A stretch of DNA of 64,000 bases from Nocardia neocaledoniensis (GTDB lineage: Bacteria > Actinomycetota > Actinomycetes > Mycobacteriales > Mycobacteriaceae): the NCBI RefSeq assembly GCF_003182135.1, contig NZ_QGTL01000004.1, positions 372,001 through 436,000 of the forward strand. Direction: 5' to 3'. The translations under genes were made by a program, and so were the position numbers. Under the pieces are notes generated by a model. It did no database searches. It was not told the DNA's origin and saw only the letters and a program-made list of their open reading frames with translations. This document shows, piece by piece, positions 7,587-16,219 of this stretch (position 1 is its first letter; every line of letters starts with the position of its first letter).

Positions 7587-8686
7587 CGGTGGCCTCCCAC
7601 CCGGCCCTGAACGATCTGCAGCACCTGGATGAAGGTGCCGACGAAATCGTTCACATCCTTGAGGTCCGGGAACTTGCTGTTCTCCGGAGCCGTCAGCAGC
7701 CCGATGTCGAGGTTGGTCAGCGTCGCGTACGGAGCGAGCGACTTTCCCTGGAAGGTCTGGTTGGCGCCGGGACGGATCGCGTGCAGCTGATCCAGGACGT
7801 AACCGAAATCGTCGCCGGTCGCGGCGAGCGCGTTCATCAGGTTGTCGAGATTGGTGAGCAGCTCGGAGAGCTGATCACCGGTGGTGTTGGAGTAGTCACC
7901 GAGTGCGGCACTGGCCGTGGACACCTTGGTGAGCAGATCGCCGATGGCCCTGTTGTTCTCGGCGATCGCGCCGATGGCCTGCGGCAGGGTGTCGGCGACC
8001 TGGCCGAGCTGAGCCTTGTTGTTCTCGACCGTGTTGGCCAGCGAGTTGAACTCGCCGAGCACCGTGTCGATGCGGTCGCTGTTGTTGTTCAGTTCGCCGA
8101 TGACGCCGGTCATCTCCATGATCAGGTGCGACAGGTTGCCGCCCTGGCCGTTGAGAATCGAACCGAGTTCGGTGCCGAGGCGGCTCAGGCTCGCCACGCC
8201 GCCGCCGTTGAACAGCATCGAGACCGAGATCAGCAGCTCTTCCACCGTCGCGCCGGCCGAGGTGAACTCGCGGGTGAGGGTGTCGCCGTCCTGCAGCGAG
8301 GCACCGCCGCTCGTATCGTTCTTCGGCTTCGACAGCGCGATGAACACGTCACCCAGCGGCGTCGCCTGACGCAGCTCGGCGGTGCTGCCCTTGGGCAACA
8401 CGATGTCCTTGCTGATCTGCATGACGATGTTGGCCTGGAAGTTCTTGGTCGAGATGCCGGAGACCACCCCGACATCGGAACCACCGATCTTCACCTTCGC
8501 CTGATCGGGCAGGTTCAGCGCGTTGTCGAACTCCGCGTTGAGCGTGTAGGTGTCGCCCTCGGCGCCCGGCTTGGGCAGCGGCAGGTCCTCCACGGTGAAT
8601 CCACAGCCGGAGGTGATCGCCACCGTGGCCACCGCGGCCGCGGCAACGACCGCGCGGCGGGCTTTCATCGTCATTCGTCGCGTCAT
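7583..8686 (-). CDS. mceE: MCE family lipoprotein, position E (LprK type)
   Basis: A 367-residue lipoprotein: basic N-terminus, hydrophobic stretch and lipobox ITSGC (Cys about residue 28). The MCE domain follows (about 45-125, with PDQAKVKIGGSDVGVVSGI), then the long alpha-helical region. In mycobacterial operons position E is likewise the lipoprotein. The start at 8686 overlaps the stop of mceD (ATGA) and its stop overlaps the ATG of mceF. A second ATG six codons in is also possible, but the overlap favours the first. Confidence 0.88.
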   Translation of the reverse strand: MTRRMTMKARRAVVAAAAVATVAITSGCGFTVEDLPLPKPGAEGDTYTLNAEFDNALNLPDQAKVKIGGSDVGVVSGISTKNFQANIVMQISKDIVLPKGSTAELRQATPLGDVFIALSKPKNDTSGGASLQDGDTLTREFTSAGATVEELLISVSMLFNGGGVASLSRLGTELGSILNGQGGNLSHLIMEMTGVIGELNNNSDRIDTVLGEFNSLANTVENNKAQLGQVADTLPQAIGAIAENNRAIGDLLTKVSTASAALGDYSNTTGDQLSELLTNLDNLMNALAATGDDFGYVLDQLHAIRPGANQTFQGKSLAPYATLTNLDIGLLTAPENSKFPDLKDVNDFVGTFIQVLQIVQGRVGGHR

Positions 8687-9786
8687 TTCGTCAGTCCAAG
8701 GAGTGCGGCGGTCAGACCGTAATCGGGGCCGAAGTCCTGCATGTTCCCGGAGCGGCAGCCATCGGACTTCATCTGCACCCGCTCACAGAACACGCTCACG
8801 ATTTCGCCGGAGAGCGCGGTGCCGATGAGGCCGTGCAGCCGGACGAACCTGCCCTCCTTGTCGATGGCGCCGTCGATGTTCTGCATCAGCAGCGGCACGA
8901 TGTCGACGATCTCGACCATCGCGCCCGAGTTGGCGCGCAACTGGTTGGTGACGGTGGTCAACCCCGTGAGCGAGGAGGACAGCTCGTCGGCGTGCTCGCC
9001 GAAGGTGGTCGAGGTGTTGGCCAGGAACTGGTTGAGCTGGTCCAGGGTGGCCTGCAGGCCGGGCGCCTGCTCGGCGAGCAGACCCGACATCGCGGTCACC
9101 CGGTTGCTGAAGTCGCGCACCGACTGGTCGTTGTCGGCCAGCATCGTCGTCAGCTCGTTGAGCTTGATGATGATGTTGGAGATCGCGTCCTTGTTGTCGA
9201 CACCGACCTTCAGTGCCGCCGACAACGCGTCGAGGGTCTCGCGGATCTTCTGCCCGTTGCCGTTGAGCACCGGGTAGAGCACCCGGCCAGAGAGCGGACC
9301 GAGACCTTCCTGACCCTCCTCGGGCTTGAGCGAAGCGGAGAACTGGTCGATGGTCTTGATCATCGTGTCCAGCTCGACCGGGGTCCTGGTGCTGGCCTTG
9401 GTCAGGTGCTGGCCCGACTCCATCTCCTCACCACCGGTGTAGGGCGGGGTGATCTCGATGTGCCGGTCGGTGACGATCGAGGGCGAGACGATCGCGGCGA
9501 TCGCCTCCTTCGGGATCTTCACGCCCGCGTCGATGGTCATGTGGACCTCGACGAAAGTGCCCTTGGGGACGATCTTGTCGACCTTGCCCACCGCGAGGCC
9601 GAGGACCATGACCTCGTTGCCCTCGTACATACCCGCGATGTTCTCGAAGTCCGCGGTGATCTTGGTCGTGCGGCCGAGCGCGTCGTTCACCGAGCCGGGC
9701 ATCAGCGAGCAGCTGCCCAGCGCCAGCGCCGTGGCGCCGATCATCAGGTACCGGCCCAGCGTCTTGAATGTCGAAGTCGGTTTCAT
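8683..9786 (-). CDS. mceD: MCE family protein, position D, with a lipobox
   Basis: A 367-residue MCE protein. The MCE domain (about residues 40-120) ends in ITPPYTGG and is followed by TPVELD, the pattern of MceD-type subunits. A helical region (about 140-290) and a C-terminal Cys-containing tail follow. The N-terminal hydrophobic segment ends in ALALGSC (Cys about residue 26), an acceptable lipobox, so this subunit may be lipid-anchored as well as MceE. The ATG at 9786 overlaps the mceC stop; longer readings would extend into mceC and are unlikely. Confidence 0.87.
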   Translation of the reverse strand: MKPTSTFKTLGRYLMIGATALALGSCSLMPGSVNDALGRTTKITADFENIAGMYEGNEVMVLGLAVGKVDKIVPKGTFVEVHMTIDAGVKIPKEAIAAIVSPSIVTDRHIEITPPYTGGEEMESGQHLTKASTRTPVELDTMIKTIDQFSASLKPEEGQEGLGPLSGRVLYPVLNGNGQKIRETLDALSAALKVGVDNKDAISNIIIKLNELTTMLADNDQSVRDFSNRVTAMSGLLAEQAPGLQATLDQLNQFLANTSTTFGEHADELSSSLTGLTTVTNQLRANSGAMVEIVDIVPLLMQNIDGAIDKEGRFVRLHGLIGTALSGEIVSVFCERVQMKSDGCRSGNMQDFGPDYGLTAALLGLTK

Positions 9787-10778
9787 CCTGCGCACCCCTG
9801 AATCACCTGAACGAAGCACAGCCAGTTGTCGGGGAAGATCCACGGCAGCGAGACGTCGCCGTAGTTGCCGTTGCCGAGCGCGTTGTTGAAGTAGCGCGCG
9901 GTGGGCTGACCGATCTGCAGCAGCTTGTCCAGGTTGTCCTTGTTCTTCTGCAGACCCTCGGCCATCGTGTTGAGCTGGCCGATGGTGCCGGCGAACTGGC
10001 CGCCGTTCTCGGCGCCGATCTCCTCCAGCTGACGGGTCAGCGTGGCGATGTTGTCGAGCAGCTGACGCAGCAGGTTCTGCCGCTCCATCACCCGGTTGGC
10101 GATGGCCTCGCCCTGGGTGATGACCAGCAGGATGGAGTTGCGGTTGTCGGCCAGCAGCTGGGTGACCCGGTTCAGGTCCTTGAGCAGGCTGTCGACCTCA
10201 CCCTTGCGCCGGTCGACGACCTTGGCCAGCGCGCCGACGCTGTCGAGCGCCTGCGCGACCAGCTGCGGGGAATCGCCGAGCTCACCGTTGATGGTGTTGA
10301 GCGAGGCGGCCAGCTTCTTGGTGTCGAGTTCCTCGAACTTCGGGGTGCCGACCTGCACGACATCGGCGATGTCGTAGGGCACGTCGGTGTTGGTGCGCGG
10401 GATCGTGTCGTCCTTCAGGCCCGATCCGTCGCCCGGCTTCAGGTCGACGTAGCGAGCGCCGAGCAGGGTGGCCATCTTGATCGAGGCGTGCGCGTCGGGC
10501 CCGAACTTCAGCGAGTTGTCCACGTCGAGGGTGACCACCACGTGATCGCCCTCGATCTTCGCGCCGGTGACGGTGCCGACCTGGACACCCGAGACCGCCA
10601 CCTTGTCGCCGGTCTTGATGCCGGCGGCCTGCACGAACTCCGCCTCGATGGACTGCCTGCCGATGCCGATGAACTGGTAGATCGTCGAACCGACCAGCAG
10701 CACCACGATCACCAGCGAGCCGATGACACCGAGCCAGAAGTTGCGGTTGCCGAGGAACGACCTCTTCAGCTTGCTCAT
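9783..10778 (-). CDS. mceC: MCE family protein, position C
   Basis: A 331-residue protein starting MSKLKRSF with one transmembrane helix (about residues 14-36). The MCE domain follows (about 45-120, with AGIKTGDKVAVSGVQVGTV), then a long amphipathic helical region. The C-terminus carries LCFVQVIQGC. The ATG at 10778 overlaps the mceB stop (ATGA). The frame is open for a further 30 codons upstream, but that stretch is inside mceB and is not needed. It forms the Mce hexamer with its neighbours. Confidence 0.87.
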   Translation of the reverse strand: MSKLKRSFLGNRNFWLGVIGSLVIVVLLVGSTIYQFIGIGRQSIEAEFVQAAGIKTGDKVAVSGVQVGTVTGAKIEGDHVVVTLDVDNSLKFGPDAHASIKMATLLGARYVDLKPGDGSGLKDDTIPRTNTDVPYDIADVVQVGTPKFEELDTKKLAASLNTINGELGDSPQLVAQALDSVGALAKVVDRRKGEVDSLLKDLNRVTQLLADNRNSILLVITQGEAIANRVMERQNLLRQLLDNIATLTRQLEEIGAENGGQFAGTIGQLNTMAEGLQKNKDNLDKLLQIGQPTARYFNNALGNGNYGDVSLPWIFPDNWLCFVQVIQGCAG

Positions 10779-11800
10779 CGGCACACCGCCGAGTGCGAGT
10801 TGCCACCGATCTGGCTGAACAGGCCGCGCGGGAACAGCACGCCGTAGAGCGAGACGTCCAGCCCACACAGGTAGGCGTTGGCGTGCGTGCCCTCGGAGGT
10901 CATCCGGCCGAGGTCGGCGAGCATCGAGGGCAGGTCGATCGCGGCCTGGTCGAGCTTGGCGCCGTTGGCGAGCAGCAGGTTCAGCGCCGCGGTGGACGAG
11001 TTCTGCGCGGCCGCGAGCTGGGGCTGGATCTTGCCGACCATGCTGACCAGCGAGGTGGTGGCGTCGGCCAGGATCACCGTCGAGTTCTGCAGCGACTGGC
11101 CCTGTTCGTAGAGCCCGCCGATCAGCGCCCGGGTCTGGGTAACCAGGGTCTCCAATTCATCCCCTCGTTTGGCCAACCCGGCCATCACACCGGACAGGTT
11201 GGTGATCACGTCGGACAGAATCGCGTCCCGACGCTGGAAATCGGTGGCCAGCTGGGCCGCCTGCACGATGAACGACGACAGTGATACGCCGTCACCCTGC
11301 AGTGCCTGGATCAGCGTCTCCGACATCGCGTTGACCTGCGCGGGCTCGAGCGCCTGGAACAGCGGCTGGAATCCGTTGAGCAGCGCCGAGATGTCGAACG
11401 ACGGTTCGGTGCGCTCGAGCGGAATCGTCGACCCGCTCTTGAGCGCCTGCGGGCTGGCCGCGTCGCCCGGGGTCAGCGCGACGTAGCGCTGGCCGATCAG
11501 GTTCTGGTAGCGGACAAGGGCTTTGGTGTCGTCGAAGACCGTCTGGTCGCTCTGCACGATGAACGAGACCTTGGCGTCGTTCTTGCCGTCGAGCTCGATC
11601 TTCTCGACCTTGCCGACCCGCACGCCCGCCATGCGGACGTCGTCGCCGGGCCGCAGGCCCAGGACATCGGTGAAGATCGCGGTGTACTTGCGGGTGTCTC
11701 CGTCGACCGTGCGGGCGAGCGTGTTCCACACGACCACGATGACCAGCATCGAGACGAGCGCGAAGATACTGAACCCGATCAGTGGCTTACGGATGCTCAT
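10775..11800 (-). CDS. mceB: MCE family protein, position B
   Basis: A 341-residue protein with an N-terminal transmembrane helix (about residues 7-28), then the MCE domain (about 38-118, with LGLRPGDDVRMAGVRVGKV), the helical tube region (about 140-290) and a C-terminal segment ending HSAVCR. The ATG overlaps the mceA stop and the stop overlaps the mceC ATG, so it is locked into the coupled series. Role: subunit of the periplasmic Mce lipid conduit. Confidence 0.88.
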   Translation of the reverse strand: MSIRKPLIGFSIFALVSMLVIVVVWNTLARTVDGDTRKYTAIFTDVLGLRPGDDVRMAGVRVGKVEKIELDGKNDAKVSFIVQSDQTVFDDTKALVRYQNLIGQRYVALTPGDAASPQALKSGSTIPLERTEPSFDISALLNGFQPLFQALEPAQVNAMSETLIQALQGDGVSLSSFIVQAAQLATDFQRRDAILSDVITNLSGVMAGLAKRGDELETLVTQTRALIGGLYEQGQSLQNSTVILADATTSLVSMVGKIQPQLAAAQNSSTAALNLLLANGAKLDQAAIDLPSMLADLGRMTSEGTHANAYLCGLDVSLYGVLFPRGLFSQIGGNSHSAVCR

Positions 11801-13308
11801 GCGCCACCCCCGTTTTCGGACACTTGCAGGGTTCCGCCCTTCAAAATCGGACCGAGCAGCAGGAATTCGGATGCCGTCGGCTTACGCCCCAGCAGTTGCG
11901 TCATCGCCGCTTCGCCCTGGTAGGAGATCGGCTTGCCGGACGGAGCCGAGGCGGGCTCCACCGGCGCGGGCGCCGGGGCCGGAGCCGCGGCCGGGGCGGG
12001 CGAGCCGCCGAGGATGCCGGGCAGACCCGGGATCTGGATCGACGGGACGAGGCCCTCGAGCGGGGTGCCCGCGAACGGCTTGACCTCGGTGCCGTTCGCG
12101 GTCTGCATCGGCGCGATGCCCGGCGTGGTGAGGCCGGGGATCGCGGGCATGCCCGGGATCGCCACCAGCGGCGGCAGTCCGGCGGCCGAGTCCAGCGCGC
12201 GCGGACGCACGCTCTCCGGCATCGGCGGCAGGCTCACCTCGGCGGGCGCGGTGAAGCAGCTCGGGCCCAGCAGGTCGCCATAGCGCGGGCACTCGGCCAC
12301 GGTGTTCGGCTTGTACGGGGTGAACGTCAGACCCGCGTTCCACACCATCTGCTTGCCGCTCGGGCCGCCATGGAAGGTCGTGTTCAGCTGTGCCAGCGAG
12401 GGACCGAACACGTCGAAGAGCGTCGTGATCGAGGCCGGATCGGAGGCGAGGGCGCCGAGGGTGGCGTTCATGCCGGTGGTGACTTCCTTGCCGACATCCG
12501 GGTTGGCCGCGAACAGGTCGTTGACCCGGTCGGTGGTGGCGCTGGCACCGGCGAGCAACGCGATCAGCTGATCACGCTTGGTCGCGATGGTGTTCGCGGT
12601 CTGCACCGAGCTGCCGAGCACGTTGAGCAGTTCCGGCGCCGACTGGTTGAGCGCGTGCGCCGAGGCCGAGAAATTGTCGAGCATGCCGCCCAGGTTCGGG
12701 CCCGCATCGGCGACCGTGGTCAGCCAGTGGTCAAGGCGCTGGATGGTCGAACCGGGGACGCGGCCGCTGCCGTCGAGTGCCTGGGTGAGGGTGCCGAGCA
12801 CCCGGCCCAGCTGCACCGGGTCGACCTCGTTGAGGATGTCGCGCACCGTGGTGAGCGTGTCCTGCAGCGCGATCGTGCCCTGGCTGCGGTCCTCGGGGAT
12901 CTGCGAACCCTCGTGCAGGTACTGGTCGGAGGCGCCGTTGAAGACCAGTTCGACCGAGGTGACGGCGAACAGGTTGCTCGGCACCACGCGCGCGGTGACG
13001 TTGCTCGGGATGTCGCCGGCGAACTCGGGCTTGAGCTCGATGTTCACCTTCTGGGTCGCGCCCTTGTCGACGATCTCGACGTCCTTGACCGCGCCGACGA
13101 GCACGCCGCGGAACTTCACGTCGGCGTCGGACGGGAGGCCGTCACCGGTGGTCGACAGGTTGGCGGCGACGTTCACCTTGGGCACGAAATAGCCCTGGTA
13201 CCTGGCCATCAGGAAGGCGAGGATCACGGCGAAGACCGCGAGGCCGCAGGCTCCCGCCACGTACAGCTGTTTCATCGTGGGTCCGCGCCCACTGGGATCG
13301 ATGATCAT
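11797..13308 (-). CDS. mceA: MCE family protein, position A
   Basis: A 503-residue protein, the longest of the six. One transmembrane helix (about residues 17-35) and the MCE domain (about 42-125) are followed by the helical region. The tail after about residue 350 is unusually long, low in complexity and rich in Pro, Ala and Gly. Two start codons are available (13308 and 11 codons later); the first follows the yrbEB stop by 7 bases and is taken here. The gene order yrbEA-yrbEB-mceA-F is the standard one. The sequence does not tell which lipid is moved. Confidence 0.87.
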   Translation of the reverse strand: MIIDPSGRGPTMKQLYVAGACGLAVFAVILAFLMARYQGYFVPKVNVAANLSTTGDGLPSDADVKFRGVLVGAVKDVEIVDKGATQKVNIELKPEFAGDIPSNVTARVVPSNLFAVTSVELVFNGASDQYLHEGSQIPEDRSQGTIALQDTLTTVRDILNEVDPVQLGRVLGTLTQALDGSGRVPGSTIQRLDHWLTTVADAGPNLGGMLDNFSASAHALNQSAPELLNVLGSSVQTANTIATKRDQLIALLAGASATTDRVNDLFAANPDVGKEVTTGMNATLGALASDPASITTLFDVFGPSLAQLNTTFHGGPSGKQMVWNAGLTFTPYKPNTVAECPRYGDLLGPSCFTAPAEVSLPPMPESVRPRALDSAAGLPPLVAIPGMPAIPGLTTPGIAPMQTANGTEVKPFAGTPLEGLVPSIQIPGLPGILGGSPAPAAAPAPAPAPVEPASAPSGKPISYQGEAAMTQLLGRKPTASEFLLLGPILKGGTLQVSENGGGA

Positions 13309-13315
13309 CGCGCGC

Positions 13316-14179
13316 CTACCCCGAGATCCTGATTCCGGGGTTGACGCCCCAGATCGCCAATGTCATGAACAGGTCGGCGAAGACGACCAGGATGATGCAC
13401 ATCTTGATCGCGCGGCCCGCCGCGACGCCGACGCCTTCGGGACCACCCGAGGCGAAGAAGCCGTAGTAGCACTGGATGAACGTCGTGATCATGACGAACA
13501 CGACCGCCTTGAGCAGCGAGTACAGCACGTCGGTCGGTACCAGGAATTGGTAGAAGTAGTGCGAGTAGGTACCCGCCGCCGTGCCGCCGATCAACTGGAC
13601 GGTGATCGAGCAGGACACGTAGGCCATCACCAGGCCGATGCAGTACAGCGGCACGATCGCCATGACCGCGGCCATCATCCGGGTGCTCACCAGGTACGGC
13701 AGCGGGCGGATGGCGATGGAGTCGAGCGCGTCGATCTCCTCGGAGATGCGCATGGCGCCGAGCTGGGCGGTGAATCGACACCCCGCCTGTGCCGCGAACG
13801 CGAGTGCCGCCAGCAGCGGGCCGAGTTCACGGGTGGTGGCGAAGGCCGAGATGGCGCCGGTGATCGGGCTCAGGCCGAGCAGGTTCAGCGAGGTGTGGCC
13901 CTGGATGGCCACCGTCATGCCGCCGAAGGCGCTGATGATCAGGATGACGCCGATGGTGCCGCCACCGACGACGATGTTGCCGTTGCCCCAGGTGACGTCG
14001 GAGAGCAGACGCCAGATCTCCTTCGGATACTGCTTGAACGCCAACGGAATCGAGCCGACGGAGCGCAGGAAGAAGAAGACCTGATGGCCGAGGCGGGCCA
14101 GCATGTCGATGGGCGCCTTGCCCGCGGCCTGGAGTTGCCGTAGCGGGCGCAGCAGGGGAGGTACGTACGTTGATGACAT
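13316..14179 (-). CDS. yrbEB: YrbE-type ABC permease, second subunit
   Basis: A 287-residue permease of the MlaE family with about five membrane segments. The conserved coupling region is RISEEIDALDSIAIRPLPYL (about residues 146-165), which in MlaE proteins contacts the MceG/MlaF ATPase. ARLGHQVFFF at the N-terminus is the usual interfacial helix. It pairs with YrbEA to form the inner-membrane channel. The ATPase (MceG) is normally encoded elsewhere and is not in this window. It begins 3 bases after the yrbEA stop. Confidence 0.9.
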   Translation of the reverse strand: MSSTYVPPLLRPLRQLQAAGKAPIDMLARLGHQVFFFLRSVGSIPLAFKQYPKEIWRLLSDVTWGNGNIVVGGGTIGVILIISAFGGMTVAIQGHTSLNLLGLSPITGAISAFATTRELGPLLAALAFAAQAGCRFTAQLGAMRISEEIDALDSIAIRPLPYLVSTRMMAAVMAIVPLYCIGLVMAYVSCSITVQLIGGTAAGTYSHYFYQFLVPTDVLYSLLKAVVFVMITTFIQCYYGFFASGGPEGVGVAAGRAIKMCIILVVFADLFMTLAIWGVNPGIRISG

Positions 14180-14182
14180 GGC

Positions 14183-15037
14183 TCAGACCACCTGAGGGGG
14201 GAAGACGGCGGCGTAGATCTGCGTGATCGCCACGTTGACACCGAGCAGCATGACCATCGAGCTGACGACCGCCGAGTTCACCGCGTTGGCGACGCCACCG
14301 GGGCCGCCGCGCGCGTTCAGGCCGGAGTCGCAGGCGATGATCGAGGCGATGAGACCGAAGATCACCGACTTGAGCAGGGCCACCGCGAGATCACGGGTGA
14401 CCGCGAACGAGGCGAAGGTGCTCATGTAGGAACCGGGCGTGCCCGCCTGGGCGAAGATGTTGAACATGTAGCCGGTGATGAAGCCGACGAAGACCACGAA
14501 GCCGCAGAGCAGGAAGCTGACGAGCATCGCCGCGCCGAGCCGGGGGGCGACCAGCCTGCGCAACGGGTCGACGCCCATCACCTTCATCGCGTCGATCTCT
14601 TCGCGGATGGTGCGGGAGCCGAGGTCGGCGCAGACGGCCGAGCCGACCGCGCCCGCGATCATGATCGAGGTGACCAGTGGGGCGCCCTGCTGGATGATGC
14701 CGAGGCCGTTGGCCGCGCCGATGAACGAGGTCGCGCCGACCTGACCGGCGACGGCGCCGACCTGAATCGAGACGATGACCGCGATCGGAATGGCGACGAG
14801 CAGGGTCGGGGCCGCGGCCACGCTGGCCATGAAGGCGCACTGGCGGACGAACTCGTCGAAGGGAAAGCGGCGGCGGAAGATCGCGACGATCAACTCCGTG
14901 ACCGCTTCGATACCCATCGTGATCTGTCGACCGAAGGTCTCGAGTGACTTCTTCGGATGGTCGTCCCAAAGGCCCTTGGTCCAGTCGACAGCTTCACTGA
15001 CGCGTGAACGGGCGGGCGGACTCTTGGTCGACTGCAC
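14183..15037 (-). CDS. yrbEA: YrbE-type ABC permease, first subunit
   Basis: A 284-residue MlaE-family permease. The GTG at 15037 is chosen because it follows GAGAGGGG at good spacing and yields the usual length; the frame is open further upstream but that part is not permease-like. The coupling region EEIDAMKVMGVDPLRRLVAP sits about residues 147-166. About five hydrophobic segments are visible. It heads the mce operon, so the promoter should lie in the 458-base region to its right. Confidence 0.88.
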   Translation of the reverse strand: MQSTKSPPARSRVSEAVDWTKGLWDDHPKKSLETFGRQITMGIEAVTELIVAIFRRRFPFDEFVRQCAFMASVAAAPTLLVAIPIAVIVSIQVGAVAGQVGATSFIGAANGLGIIQQGAPLVTSIMIAGAVGSAVCADLGSRTIREEIDAMKVMGVDPLRRLVAPRLGAAMLVSFLLCGFVVFVGFITGYMFNIFAQAGTPGSYMSTFASFAVTRDLAVALLKSVIFGLIASIIACDSGLNARGGPGGVANAVNSAVVSSMVMLLGVNVAITQIYAAVFPPQVV

Positions 15038-15495
15038 TGCTTTTACCCCTCTCGACGCCAGGTCATCAACACCCCGACGACTTGTTTGCTTGACGCACCT
15101 TACTACGGAGTAGCGCAGAACACACCACCGACATGTGAGCGCTGTCATAGAGAGAGGTCACTGTCCGGAAACAGCAATGCGTCCTGCCATGTCGGACCAT
15201 ACAGCCCACAATTGTGCAGGTATGGCAGTTACGTCAGATGTCGTTTTCCGGGCCGTTTCCAGCATTGGCGGCGGTGCCGAATAAATATTGCGGAAAACTG
15301 TCATTCATAACGAGACCCCCGGGCGAATACCCCGACATGTCACAGGTTCGCATAAAACTGGACAATTGATCACTTGAATTCATAGAGAATCGCTATCACC
15401 AAACGCCGCTCGTGGCGAGGCGCGCCCGGGACGGGATACAGGCACGATAGGCAGACCGAATTGATATCGTGCGGACTTCCGACGTCTGGAGGGAC
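15038..15495. other. Divergent intergenic region, locally AT-rich
   Basis: This 458-base region separates the mce operon (leftward) from the S1 protease (rightward), so it must hold both promoters. From about 15200 to 15400 it is clearly richer in A and T than its surroundings (for example ATAAATATTG near 15280 and AATTCATAGAG near 15377). That is the composition bound by Lsr2-type nucleoid proteins in mycolic-acid actinobacteria. I could not pick out a convincing -10/-35 pair or a known operator, and I see no gene in it. Confidence 0.5.
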
Positions 15496-16170
15496 ATGTT
15501 CACCACACTCGCCAAGGTGGCCAACGCTGCCTTCGCCGTCGCCCTCGGTGCCGCGCTCCTCGGCACCGGCGCGGGCACTTCGCAGGCACAGCCCGGCCCG
15601 CCGGTGATCGGCGGCGGCTCCGGGATCGTCATCGACAACACCTTCGAATGCACCGTCACCACCGTCGGCCACGACGGTGCCGGACGCCTCGTCGGCCTGA
15701 CCGCCGGCCACTGCGGCGACGCGGGCGCGTCCGTCTCCGCCGAGGTCGACCGTGGTTTCGGCGAGATCGGCCGGTTCGCCTACAGCAACCACGAACTCGA
15801 TTACGCGGTCATCGAGTTCACCCCGGGCCGGATCATCCCGGTCAACCGGATCGGCAATGTCAGCATCACCGGCGTCGGCGGGCCGGCCCAGTTCCCGACG
15901 ATCGTCTGCAAGGAAGGCCGCACCACCGGCAACACCTGCGGGATCACCTGGGGCGATGTGTTCCAGACCAACACCGAGACCTGGTCGCAGATGTGCGTGG
16001 TCGAAGGTGATTCCGGCGCACCGGTCGTCGTCGGCTCGACCCTGGTCGGCATGGTGAACGCCTACCTGGCCGTGGCCTGTTTCGGCCCCGAGGTCGGCAC
16101 CAACATGAACTCGATCATGGACGACATCAACGGCCGCGGCGGCGTCGGAGCGGGCTACCGCCCGATCTAG
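15496..16170 (+). CDS. Secreted S1 (chymotrypsin-like) serine protease
   Basis: A 224-residue protein with a signal peptide (about residues 1-32, ending SQAQ), then a compact S1 domain. The catalytic triad is visible: His in LTAGHCG (about 74), Asp in HELDYAV (about 105) and Ser in EGDSGAPV (about 173). Paired cysteines flank the His and Ser regions. No pro-domain separates the signal from the protease, unlike streptogrisins. The ATG at 15496 follows TGGAGGGAC; an upstream in-frame ATG nine codons earlier lacks such a site. It ends at a near-ideal hairpin terminator. The target is unknown. Confidence 0.82.
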   Translation: MFTTLAKVANAAFAVALGAALLGTGAGTSQAQPGPPVIGGGSGIVIDNTFECTVTTVGHDGAGRLVGLTAGHCGDAGASVSAEVDRGFGEIGRFAYSNHELDYAVIEFTPGRIIPVNRIGNVSITGVGGPAQFPTIVCKEGRTTGNTCGITWGDVFQTNTETWSQMCVVEGDSGAPVVVGSTLVGMVNAYLAVACFGPEVGTNMNSIMDDINGRGGVGAGYRPI

Positions 16171-16188
16171 CCGCGACAAGAGACCGAG

Positions 16189-16218
16189 CGGGCCGCGTGG
16201 ATTCGTCCACGCGGCCCG
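16189..16218. terminator. Intrinsic terminator with TTCG tetraloop
   Basis: A perfect 13-bp stem, CGGGCCGCGTGGA (16189-16201) and its complement (16206-16218), closes a TTCG loop. It is followed by TTCATTTC on the plus strand. It ends the protease transcript and, being symmetrical, may also serve the convergent exporter gene. Confidence 0.88.
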
Positions 16219-16219
16219 T

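Noticed and set aside
15038..15148. Longer YrbEA start at 15148
   Set aside because: The extra residues are Arg/Cys-rich and unlike YrbE; the GTG at 15037 has a good ribosome site and gives family length.
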